Of a stretch of 64,000 bases of DNA, positions 11,515 to 21,335 are shown in pieces. Every line of letters begins with the position of its first letter. Positions within the stretch are counted from its first letter, which is position 1. Origin of the DNA: Elephas maximus indicus (Eukaryota > Chordata > Mammalia > Proboscidea > Elephantidae); assembly GCF_024166365.1 (NCBI RefSeq), contig NC_064825.1:105786480-105850479 (forward strand), written 5' to 3'. The translations under genes were made by a program, and so were the position numbers. Below the pieces are notes generated by a model. That model did no database searches, was not told the DNA's origin, and worked only from the letters and a program-made list of their open reading frames with translations.

Positions 11515-12080
11515 ACAAGACAATTTAGTAATCTAGTGCTGATATAACAAAAGTACCATAAGTTTACAGCTTAACAAAGAGAAATTTATTTTCTCAAAGT
11601 CTAGGAGGCTAGAAGTTCAAATTTGGGGTGATGGGACAAGGGGCAGCCTTCTCTTTCTGTCAGCTCTGGGGAAGGTCCTTTTAATCAATCTCTCCTGGTA
11701 TAGGAGCTTCTCAGTGCAGGGACTTCAGGTCCAAAGGATGCAGGCCCGCCCATTCTTCATTCTTGGTGGTAGGAATTCTCCCTGTCTCTCTACTTCCTTC
11801 TCTCTTCAATCTCAATACAGATAGTTTAAAAATATAACCTAATGTTGTACATTGAGTCTTGACTTATTAACGTTAACTGTCTCGTATTCTGCATCGTTTA
11901 CATCTTAGAGGTAGGATTTAAAACACTTAGGAAAATCACCAAACCAAACGCACTGCCTTCTAGAGGATTCCAGCTTATGGGACAAAATGGTGGACAATCA
12001 CACAATACTAGGAATCATGACCTACCCACATTGACACTCATTTTTGGGAAAGACAATTCAAGCCATAATACAAGTTATAC
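11515..12080. mobile_element. Dispersed repeat of about 550 bp, family not certain
   Basis: Starts near GTGCTGATATAACAAAAGTA, passes through ACAGATAGTTTAAAAATATAACC, and ends near AAAGACAATTCAAGCCATAA. The layout (CTGATATAACA... at one end, ...AATTCAAGCCATAA at the other) is that of a common interspersed, probably LTR-type, eutherian repeat. A short piece resembling the antisense end of an AfroSINE (about 11938-11985) lies inside. No coding frame. The class is inferred; a library search would settle it. Confidence 0.45.
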
Positions 12081-12162
12081 TGAATGGTGTGCATCTTTTG
12101 AAATTTAATTCAAAATACATATGAAAGCAACTCTTACACATTTAACTCATTAATGAAGCAAA

Positions 12163-13104
12163 TTATTTACATAGCAATTTTCTCAATACCATTACAACAT
12201 CCTTGTTCCTTAGGCTATATATTATGGGATTAAACATAGGAATTAGGATAGTGTAGAAAAGAGAAAGCACTTTATCAGTTCCCTCTGAGTGTCTGGTGTT
12301 GGGTCTTATGTATGTAATAATGCCTGATCCATAGAATAACACCACAACCATAAGATGAGATGAGCAAGTGGAGAAGGCTTTGGCTCGACTTGTGGCTGAT
12401 GGCAACTTCAGGATGATGGAGATGATTTTACTATACGAGCCAAGTATCAACAGAACGGGAACCACAGCAAATAACACAGCAACTATGTAGACCAACATCT
12501 CATTCACAAAGGTGTCCCCACAAGCCAACTTGAGTATTGGGAAAAAATCACAGAAGAAGTGATTGATTTTGGTAGATCCACAAAAAGGCAGAGAGAAAAT
12601 CTGGTAAGTCTGCACTGTTATAAATGGGATTCCAATGGTCCAGGAGCCAGTCACCAACTGGATACAGGCCCTGCGGTTCATGACTAGAAGATAGTGCAGA
12701 GGGTTACAAATGGCCACATAGCGGTCATAGGCCATCACTGCCAGGAGCAAACACTCTGTGACTGCAAACATAAAGACAAAATACATCTGCATAGCACAGG
12801 CAACTAGGGAAATTCTTCTCCTCTGAGTCCCAAGATTCATCAGCATTCTGGGGAGAGTAGCTGATACATAGCAGATTTCCAAGAAGGAGAAATTTGCCAG
12901 GAAAAAATACATAGGGCTCTGGAGAGCAGGATCCATTTTCGTTATTAGAAATATGGTGCCGTTGCTCATCAGGATAATGATATAGATGATTAAAAATAAT
13001 CCAAAAAGAAACCACTGGAGATGGGGCATGTCAGCAAAGCCCAAGAGAACAAATTCATTCAATTCAGTTAGATTTTCTTCTGGTGGTTTTTCTTGATGAT
13101 TCAT
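12163..13104 (-). CDS. OR10AG1-like: Olfactory receptor, family 10 (OR10AG-like), intact
   Basis: A seven-transmembrane G-protein-coupled receptor that would bind odorants at the ciliary membrane of olfactory neurons and signal through G-olf. From ATG at 13104 it gives 313 residues, the usual length. The longer frame upstream (to 13248) adds 48 lysine-rich residues atypical of the family. Seen: N-glycosylation site NLT at residues 11-13; TM2 start PMYFFLANFSFLE (64-76); MAYDRYVAICNPLHY (124-138) at the end of TM3; KAFSTCSSHL (242-251) at TM6; PMFNPIIYSLRN (289-300) in TM7. C103 and C185 fit the conserved extracellular disulfide; C175 and C195 fit the second loop. The usual GN of TM1 reads SN (47-48). 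The single coding exon is typical. The OR10AG subfamily call rests on remembered similarity (NFSFLEICYV, PPILKLACGD-like segments); orthology to the human gene is unproven. Confidence 0.93.
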   Translation of the reverse strand: MNHQEKPPEENLTELNEFVLLGFADMPHLQWFLFGLFLIIYIIILMSNGTIFLITKMDPALQSPMYFFLANFSFLEICYVSATLPRMLMNLGTQRRRISLVACAMQMYFVFMFAVTECLLLAVMAYDRYVAICNPLHYLLVMNRRACIQLVTGSWTIGIPFITVQTYQIFSLPFCGSTKINHFFCDFFPILKLACGDTFVNEMLVYIVAVLFAVVPVLLILGSYSKIISIILKLPSATSRAKAFSTCSSHLMVVVLFYGSGIITYIRPNTRHSEGTDKVLSLFYTILIPMFNPIIYSLRNKDVVMVLRKLLCK

Positions 13105-13121
13105 CTGTGGACAAGGGAAAT
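13105..13121 (-). promoter_or_regulatory. Possible 3' splice site just upstream of the receptor start codon
   Basis: Read on the minus strand, TTTCCCTTGTCCACAG lies immediately before the ATG: a pyrimidine tract followed by CAG. Olfactory receptor genes commonly have non-coding 5' exons spliced close to the start codon, so this is a reasonable acceptor. No upstream donor or promoter was identified. Confidence 0.35.
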
Positions 13122-14117
13122 TTACATGTGCATTTTTCTTTACCTTCTTATATCTCTTTGTCTTTTCCATAAATTTTATTAATATGTTCTCCGGCTTGGA
13201 TTTTATGACTACTACAATTGTTTGCACTCTAAGAATGATACTATTCATGCATGTCCCACATCTTCCTGTTAAATCATGGTAAATAGTCCCTTCACATTCG
13301 CTTTAAGATCATTTCAATGTACTTCCGGAACACAGCCCAGGATAGATCAAGCTATACCTGACTCAGCAAAGGCAGTGGAGAAATTGGTAACTGTTGGAGA
13401 CAGAAACTCAGCTTTGCCATCTAATCTCACTTTAACTTAATTACACACCTTGACAATCCTATTGTACTTCCCTATGCATTTTTTCAGTCAAATTTCTCAG
13501 TGTATCATAAATTGTCTCCTAACATAAATTTTCAACTGTCTATTTTAACGCTTCATTCTCCATTCACTTGATAATTCGAAGCATATTACGCAGTTCATAG
13601 TAGGTAGTTTAGAAAGGAAGTTGAAGGAATATTTCATTTTACATGGAGGAATAAAACAAATATCTTTTGATAGGATATGAAGTGGGTAAGACAAGAGGAT
13701 TTTATTCAGGGTATTTAGCCTGTGTACATTGATTCAGATACAAAGAATAAATTGTAGTCATCCTAGAAAAACTGAGTAAGCATAGGGGGTATTTGTTAGC
13801 AAAGTGTGTGTGTATGGGTCAGGAGAAGGAAAAATATTAGCTGTTATGTTATATCCACTGTAGTGCCTATGCCCATCTTTATTTCTCTTGTTCTTCAAAA
13901 CGCAACAATTCAGATAAGTGTTTCTAAACTCACTTTTCTTTAGCTATAAGGGTATTGAGACTTGCTAAGTGTGAATACTTATCGAGTCTCAATACTCAAC
14001 GGCACTGAGGTTAAGTGTGAATAACTTGACCAATTGCACATAGGATTTGTGACTGCAAGTCAGTATCTATTTTTCTTTTTTAATGGACTTGAGTTAGACT
14101 CCTATCTCCATGATTTG
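13122..14117. other. Intergenic sequence 5' of the receptor gene
   Basis: About 1 kb of non-repetitive-looking sequence with no sustained open frame. It would be expected to contain the upstream non-coding exon and promoter of the receptor, but I cannot point to them. Confidence 0.5.
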
Positions 14118-16489
14118 CAGGCATACCTCATTTCATTGTACTTTGCTTTATCACACTTTGCAGATACTGCATTTTTTTACAAATCGTAAGTGTGTGGCGA
14201 TCTGCATCAAGCAATTCTAGATGTGTAATTTTTCCAATGGCATGTGCTCACTTCATGCCTCTGTGTCATATTTGGGTAATTCTCACATTATTTCAAAATT
14301 TTTTTTATGATTTTAGATCTGTTATGGGGGTCAGTGATCTTTGATGTTACTATGGTAATAGTTTTGGGGTAACAAACTACAACCATACAAGGCAGTGAAC
14401 TTAATCATGTGTTCTGACTGTTCCACCAACCCTCCCTTCTCCCATCTCGCTCCCTCTCCTCAGGCCTCCCTATTCCCTGAGACATGACAATATTGAAATT
14501 AGTCCTTATAATAATGCTACAATGGCATCTAAGTGTTCAAGTGAAAGGAAGACTCACAGGTCTCTCACTTTAAATCAAAAGTCAGAAATTATTAAGTTAA
14601 TAAGAAGGTATGTTGAAACCTGAGACAGGCCTAAAGCTAGGCATCTAGCAGCAGTTAGCCAAGTTGTGAATGCTAAAGAAAAGTTGCAGAAGGAAATTGA
14701 AATTTTTACTCCGGTGTACTCATGAACAATGAGAAAGTGCAATAGACATATATTGCTGATAAGGAGGGTATTTTAGTGGTCTGAAGAGAAGACCAAACCA
14801 CCCACAACATTACCTTAAGCCCAAGCCTAATCGAGAGACAGGCCGTAATTCTTTAAATTCTATGAAGGCTGAGAGAAGTGAGGAAGCTGCTGAAGAAAAT
14901 TTTGAAGCTAGCAGAGGAAGGCTAACGAGGTTTAAGGAAAGAAGCCATCTCTGTAACATAAAAATACAAGGTGAAACATCAAGTGCTGATGTAGAAACTG
15001 AAGCAAGTTATCCGGAAGACAATTGATGAAGGCGGCTACACTAAACAACAGATCTTCCATGCAGACAAAACAGCCTTATACTGGAAGAAGATGCCCATCA
15101 GGCTTTCATAGCTAGAGAAATCAAGGCCTGGCTTCAAAGCTTCAAAGGACAGACCGAGTCTCTTGGGAGGTTATAATGCAGCTGGTGACTTTAAGTTGAA
15201 TCCAGGGCTCATTTCCCACTCCAAAAATCCTAGAGACCTTCAAAATTATCCTAAATCTACTTGCCTGTGCTCTATAAATGGAACAACAAAACCTGATGAC
15301 ACCACATCTGTTTACAACATGGCTCACTGAATATTTTAAGACTACTGTTATAGACCTGTTGCTCAGAAAAAAAGATTCCTTTCAAAATTGTACTGGTCTT
15401 TGACAACACATCTGGTCACCCAAGAGCTCTAATGGAGATGTACAAGGGGATTAATGTTTTCATGCTGGCTAGCACGACATCCATTCTGCAGCCCGTGGAC
15501 CAAGGAGTAATTTCAACTTTAAAGTGTTAGTATTTAAGAAAGAGATTTTGTAAGGCCAAAGCTGTCATAGACAGTGATTCCTCTGATGAATCTAGGCAAA
15601 GTAAATTGAAAATCTTTCAGAAAGGATTCACCATTCTAGAAGCCGTTAGAAACATTGGTGATTCATGGGAGGAGGTCAAAATACCAACATTAAGAGGCAT
15701 TTGGAAGAAGTCAATTCCAGCCCTCATGGATGGCTTTGAGAGTTTCAAGACTTCAGTGGAGCAAGTAACTGCAGATGTGGTGGAAATTGCAATAAAACTA
15801 GAATTAGAAGTGGACCTTGAAGATGTGACTGTACTGCTGCAATCTCTTGATAAAACTTTAATGGATGAGGAGTCACTTCTTAGGGGTGAATTAAGAATGT
15901 GGTTTCTTGAAATGGAATTTGCTCTTGGTGCACATGCTGTGAATGTTGTTGAAATGACAACAAGAGATTTAGAATATTACATAAACTTAGTTGATAAAGC
16001 AGCGCCAGGATTTGAGAGGATTGACTCCAATTTTGAAAGAATTTCTACGGTGGGTGAAATGTTATCAAACAGCATTGCAGGCTACAGAAAAAATCTTTTG
16101 CGAAGGAAGAGTCAGTTGACCTGGCGAGCTTCACTGCTGTCTTATTTTAAGAAGTTGCCACAGTCACCTGGACCTTCAGCAACCACCACCCTGATCAGTC
16201 AGCAGCCATCAGCACTGAGGCAAGACCCTCCACCCATAAAAAGATTACAACTTGCCAAAGGCTTAGTGATGGCTAGCATTTGTTATCAATAAAGTATTTT
16301 TCAAATTAAGGTATGTACGTATTTTTTTAGACATAATGCTATTGCACACTTAATAGACTACAGTGTAGTGTTATCCTAACTTTTATATGCACTGGGAAAC
16401 CAAAAAATTTGTGTGACTTGCTCTATTGCATTATTTGCTTTATTGTGGTAGTCTGCAACTGAACCTACGATATGTCCAAGGTATGCCTG
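14118..16489 (+). mobile_element. Tigger1 DNA transposon (pogo/Tc1-mariner superfamily), end to end
   Basis: The left end CAGGCATACCTC (14118) is the inverted complement of the right end GGTATGCCTG (16480-16489), and the right end is followed by TA, the expected target dinucleotide. The length of 2372 bases is close to the roughly 2.4 kb of an autonomous Tigger1. It moves by cut-and-paste through a DDE transposase, encoded at 14522-16292. Substitutions are scattered throughout, as expected for a family that died early in placental mammal history. Confidence 0.95.
14522..16292 (+). pseudogene. Tigger1 transposase pseudogene
   Basis: Begins MASKCSSERKTHRSLTLNQK, the start of the N-terminal DNA-binding region. 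The middle shows [16 protein letters not shown], where the usual DET reads DKT, and then [13 protein letters not shown] and [13 protein letters not shown], flanking the C-terminal part of the DDE catalytic core. Stops and frameshifts disrupt the first two thirds (for example TAG near 15529). The last 228 codons (15606-16292) are open and contain TRDLEYYINLVDKA, FERIDSNFERIS and LLSYFKKLPQSP. No intact catalytic domain remains. The long C-terminal frame is ordinary for a slowly decaying copy. Confidence 0.93.
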
Positions 16490-16639
16490 TATTATCTGTG
16501 TGGTATTTACTGATACTAAATGATCTGACAGGTAAAGGCTGTGACTATTTTCCTACTTGAAATCAATATAGATCCTAGAAAATGGGTGTACATCTAATAC
16601 TGTACTCAGGATTTGATTCTGGACTGAAATAAATGAATA

Positions 16640-16781
16640 AAACAAACAAAGAAACAGGAACTGTTGTCATCAAGTCAATTCTGACTGGTAACAATTCTAT
16701 AGAACAGAGGAGACCTACTCCATAGGGTTTCCAAAGAGCGGCTGGTGGATTGGAACTGCTGACCTTTTGGTTAGTAGACAA
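16640..16781 (-). mobile_element. AfroSINE
   Basis: Antisense copy: TTGTCATCAAGTCAATTCTG at the left end, then GGTTTCCAAAGAGCGGCTGG and the complement of the B box near 16755. The tRNA-like 5' end is cut off at about 16781. Confidence 0.85.
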
Positions 16782-17224
16782 GTTGAAATAGACAAATGGA
16801 GGAATAGATATTGTTAAAATGAAAGTATCACTCTTAAAAGGAGTGAACTCTTACAAGAGAAGAATTAAGACTCATGAAAGGACAAAAAAGCCAAATCTTT
16901 CGGTATTGTTTTACAAATGACAGCATTTAATTAAAAAAGAATTAAATTTTATTAATTGAATACAATTATACAAACTCCACCTTTTTGGTGATGAAATTAT
17001 CCACGTATAACATCAAATATTTAAGATGCGTCTTTGTTTTTTCTCAAGACCACAGGATAGAATTTATTCTCCCAAAACTATCTATATTAACTCTTCTTTC
17101 TTGAAAATGTTTGTTCTTTTTACTTAAGAAAAATAAAACTTAATGTTATCATATTTTTATTTGAAATCTAAGCATTCATTCCCCGGAAGAAATCTGAATG
17201 GTTAAGGAATGCTTAACAATATTC
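16782..17224. other. AT-rich sequence, no feature recognised
   Basis: No long frame and no nameable repeat. It lies just left of the segment that has a second copy at 40930. Confidence 0.5.
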
Positions 17225-17440
17225 TGACAGAGTCCTGGTGGCACAGTGGTTAAGCGCTCGGTTTCTCACCAAAAGGTCAGTAGTTCAAACACATGAGCCA
17301 CTCTGTGGGAAGAAGATGTGGCAGTCTGCTTCTGTAAAGATTTACAGCCTTGGGAACATTGTGAAGCAGTCCTGCTCTATCCTATAGGGTCCTTAGGAGT
17401 CAGAAGCCACTTGAAGGGAATGGGTTTGGCTGTGGTTAAC
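17225..17440 (+). mobile_element. AfroSINE, long variant
   Basis: Sense copy with GTCCTGGTGGCACAGTGGTT (A-box region), a B box near 17277, the extra segment with AAAGATTTACAGCCT, and a tail ending near GAATGGGTTTGGC. The flanks CTTAACAATATTCTG and GGTTAACAATACTTTG look like a target-site duplication. The paralogous sequence at 40945 has the unsplit GGTTAACAATATTCTG. Confidence 0.88.
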
Positions 17441-17900
17441 AATACTTTGTTTCACTTAGGTGTTGGTCATTATCAATGTCCCCAATCTACCAAACCTCAC
17501 TATGCTTGTATTTTTGACATAAATTAGAAACATAAACTCTGAAGTTAAATTGAAAAACAATATGAACCTCAAACTTTAATATTTTATAAATTCTTTCACT
17601 TAAAAAATATTATTTCCTTTGAAACAAATATTTGCTGGATTTCTCAATGGTTGTAAATTTGTTTAATGGATTGTTTTACTTTTAATATCTTATTAAAATA
17701 TCGGAACTAAAATACATAAATCTAGTGCTTATTTGCTACAATGTCTTTACTAGAAATGCAGTTTTCCTATAATATTATTTGGTATTCTTACAAAAACAAT
17801 AACATCATTATTTAAAATCATTGTTAACAATAAATTATATTTAATACAGTCAGAAATATAAAGGAGCTGTTTTAATAAATCATAACATTAGCTACCCTAT

Positions 17901-18071
17901 ACCAAACAAAAAACCAAACCCTGTGCCGTCGAGTCGATTCTGACTCATAGAGACCCTATAGGACAGAGTAGAACTGCCCCGTAGAGTTTCCAAGGAGCGC
18001 CTGACGGATTTGAACTGCCAACCCTTTGGTTAGCAGCCATAGCACAAAACCACTATGCCACAAGGTTTTCC
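17901..18071 (-). mobile_element. AfroSINE present in copy A only
   Basis: Antisense, well preserved (CTGTGCCGTCGAGTCGATTC). It is flanked by AGCTACCCTAT (17890-17900) and AGCTACTCTAT (18072-18082), a clear target-site duplication. Copy B has an uninterrupted site near 41430. Confidence 0.95.
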
Positions 18072-18171
18072 AGCTACTCTATATTAAATATTAATTCTAA
18101 CAATATCATGATCTAAAGTTGAATATTAACATAAAACATTTCATATTTACCTTTCTCATTTGAGATTATAA

Positions 18172-18362
18172 CAGCCCTGGTGGTGAAGTTGTTAAAGTGC
18201 TCCACTTCTAACCAAAGGCTGGCAGTTCGAACCCACTAGCCTATCTGCAGGCAAAAGATGAGGCCATCAGCAGCTTCCATGAAGATTTGCAGCCTCTTCT
18301 GCTCTGTCCCGTAGGGTCGACATGAGTTTACATTAACTCAGTGGGAGTGGGCTTGAGTTTTG
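18172..18362 (+). mobile_element. AfroSINE, long variant, shared by copies A and B
   Basis: Sense copy (AGCCCTGGTGG head, AAGATTTGCAGCC extra segment). A SINE of the same variant sits at the same place in copy B (41522-41738), so it predates the duplication. A further short SINE tail (AATCAACTCGAAGGCAGCAG) lies at about 18478-18520, after an A-run and T-run at 18395-18423. Confidence 0.85.
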
Positions 18363-19049
18363 ATTTATTTGGGAAAATCTTGTTTTTCCCTCACTGAAAA
18401 AAAAAAAAAAAAATTTTTTTTTAAGACAGTTTTTAATACTTAAGTATTTGAATTACTTTCACTGAAATTAATTAGTCAGAATCAACTCGAAGGCAGCAGG
18501 TTTGGGTTTTGGTTTTTTTTCACTGAAATAATTTACTTCATCATAGATATTCAATCCACCCTTAAAACAGTGAGTTCTTTTGGAACAGGGAATGCTCTTT
18601 AAATAAAAAATAGTAATCTCTTCCCCCTGGGATCTCTTCCACCTGATGCAGTTAAATTTCTAATTAAACAAATCTCTTTGGCACTCTCTGATTTGGTTTA
18701 TTTATTTATTTTCCCAGAAAGCTCTCACTCTACACAGAATACTTTTCCTCTGCAGCCTCTCAATGGAATAGAGTGTGCAGAAAGTTTTATTTCTTACACT
18801 TGAATAGAGTCCTGGACTACCCTTAACTGAGCAATACCATTGGAGGCCATGCAAAATTGACACAAATCCAATTTTCCCCTTAACTATTATGGCTGCTTCA
18901 TATGGACACTCTGTTGCTACTAGACCAAATCCCTTTCACATTTTCCTGAAGTTGTTTTGCTTGTTTTCTCCTCTGAAATGGGTTCCTTGATCCGCATTCA
19001 GGAACTGGCTTTTGTCTAAGAGTTGTAATAAACACTCTGAAAAGAAACA

Positions 19050-19105
19050 AAAAAAAATATATGTATGTGTGTGTGTATATGTATATATATGTATGTATTT
19101 TACCT
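19050..19105. repeat. TG/TA microsatellite
   Basis: Alternating TATG and TGTG units, ending in TATGTATG. Simple sequence only. Confidence 0.85.
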
Positions 19106-20639
19106 ACAAAGTATATAACATATAATTCGTTTCTTCAAGACTACCTGGGAAAACGCAGAGCTGATTTTTGGGTGTATTAAATCTACGACAAAAATATATT
19201 TTTCCCCCAAGACTAATCCCAAAATGGGGACTTTTTCTTTTCCTTGAAGCATTCTCTCCTCTCCCCAACTTCATTCCTTCTGTGAAGCCATTTTTAAGAT
19301 GTGAATCCTATTAAACCTCATTTAGGAGAAGATTCTGAAATAATTCTAACGGAGATGAGAGGCAAAATTCCAGGGCAATAGTCTGTCTGTTCTTATAAAA
19401 TACTTCCGCTTCAAGACTTTAAATCTGTGTAACAGTAGTTTAAGAACATTGGCTTGAAGCTAAATTTCCCTTGTGAAAATAGGATGTTACTTCCTATTAT
19501 TTGTAAACAGTGATTTCTAAGGGTTTATGATTACCACCAATCTTGAAATTAGCAGAGGATTATATGTATTTGCACTACTAATCTAAAGGTTGTGTAAAGT
19601 ATCTACCTATCGATCTCTAGGAGGGAGAAAAACCCTATAATATTATAATAACAGAGAATTATTAGGAAGTTAATTGAAGGGTATCTGGAACTATGACCTT
19701 GAAAAAATGGAAAGTTAGTTAAGAGTATGTGGTGAGCAAGGCCTCTCATGGGAATCAGGTGTGGCAGAGCACAGCAATGGGGTGCAATGCCAGCCAGGCC
19801 TGAGCTACAGCAAGTGCATATCCCAGGAGCAATTAAGATAATCAGATTATAAACAGGGTTATATTGTGCATAAATAGCAGGATCTTCTAATGCCATAAAT
19901 GGAAGACTCAAATACAAATTAGAATTGATCATAGAATAAAGGTAGCAAATGAACAGATGAAAGCTGGACTTTTAAGATAAATGTCATCTGGATACTTGAG
20001 AAGTCTTTGAGGAAAAAAGGTAAATTTTTATGAATATTTCATACTATAGCAGGAAAGATTCCAAATGGTACACTAGTTTAGATATTTTAGAAAATTAAAC
20101 AATAAAATAATTCTAAAATAAATATTTTTTAGAATATGATTTTGGAGTAATAAAGATTTCTATTTACAAGTAAAAATTTAGAATGCAGGACACAAATGAC
20201 TGATAAAAAATCAACTATGTAAAATTAAATGTGCAAGTTAAAAATAAGCAGTCACCAAAATACTGTCAAAAAGTAATTAATAAAGTGTGGGAAAATAATT
20301 ATAAATTGTATCTCAGATGAAGTGCTAATTTCCCTTATAAATACATTATTCTTAAGTACAAAGAAGTGAAAAGTGCACCAAATATGTAAGATAATGCCTC
20401 ACAGAAAAAGGGAGTAAAATCACCCCTAAAACATATGAAAATACATTCAACATCATTAAAAAAAGTAAAATTTTAAACTGCACAGAATTTATCTATAAAG
20501 AATACACATTATCTTGGGAAAATATGTATTTTTTTATGGTTCAAGTCCTGTGGAAAGGAATTGGAAACCATTGACGAATATCACAAACGTATCTAGTCTT
20601 TTGTGGCACAAATTATTTGTGCTCCACTGCTAACATAAA

Positions 20640-20930
20640 GATCTTTGGTGGCACAGTGGTTAAGAGCTCAGGACAGTTCTACTATATCCTATATGGTTAC
20701 TATAGGTTGAGATTGACTGATCGGTGAAGGGTTTGGTGCTGTTTGGGGTACTAACTTAAACACTGCCAGTTCAAACCCACCTGCAACACAGCAGAACAAA
20801 GGTCTGGTGATATGCTTCTTGTTAAGAATGCAGTCAAGAAAACCCTATAGAGAAGTTCAACTCTGTAACACATGGGGTCTCCATGAGTTGGAATCAATTT
20901 GACAGCAACGTTTTTGGGGTATGTTTAGTC
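20640..20930 (+). mobile_element. Pair of partial AfroSINEs in sense orientation
   Basis: The first (20640-20745) has the A-box region GGTGGCACAGTGGTTAAG but lacks about 65 bases including the B box. The second (about 20750-20930) is a diverged relative with CACTGCCAGTTCAAACCC and a tail GAGTTGGAATCAATTTGAC. Both occur in the same order at 58028-58370, where the first is undeleted. Confidence 0.82.
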
Positions 20931-21335
20931 TTTGAATGAATAAAACATGCGCACATATCAATTTATCCAATAAAACTATATGCCAGCATAGCTTGTAATT
21001 GCAAGAGATTGTAAGTCAATTAAGTGTTAATCATTAAGTGGATTGTCTTCCTCTGACTTAATGAGTTTTCATTTTAATATTCTCATCATTCTTTTCTTTT
21101 TCACAGCTATTTGATGCCTCTAAAAAATACTTTTTAAGAAAGGTATCCAGATTTTTCTAATGATTGAAGCAGGGACATTGGCTTGCTATGACACGAGGAA
21201 TTTTAACTAGAAATAGAAGTTCTTTCTTTGTTTTAAATGTTGGCAACCTTATGTGATTTGATTTTAAGCCTGTTCAATCATAACAATTTGGTTTGTTTCT
21301 TCAAATTGGTTTATTTGACTAAATTAAAATTTAGG

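Larger units (their letters stand above)
17425..20980 (+). repeat. Segmental duplication copy A, left block (a1)
   Basis: Collinear with 40930-58425 on the same strand once insertions are removed. Anchors: 17478 CCCCAATCTACCAAACC versus 41011 CCCCAATCTAGCTAAACC; 18720 AGCTCTCACTCTAC versus 41991; 19450 TTGGCTTGAAGCTAAATTTC versus 43764; 19732 GTGAGCAAGGCCTC versus 48826; 20074 TAGTTTA versus 49531/57411. Copy A is the less interrupted version. It contains no gene that I can support. Confidence 0.88.

Noticed and set aside
12163-13248. A 361-residue receptor starting at 13248
   Set aside because: The extra 48 N-terminal residues are basic and unlike olfactory receptors. The ATG at 13104 gives the usual length and follows a plausible splice acceptor.
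15606-16292. A 228-codon open frame as a possible domesticated transposase-derived host gene
   Set aside because: It is the C-terminal third of a complete Tigger1 with both terminal repeats. Upstream catalytic parts are broken, and the open length is ordinary for a slowly decaying copy.
17318-17527. A 69-codon frame across a SINE end
   Set aside because: It spans SINE and flank with no family resemblance; the matching position in copy B does not keep it.
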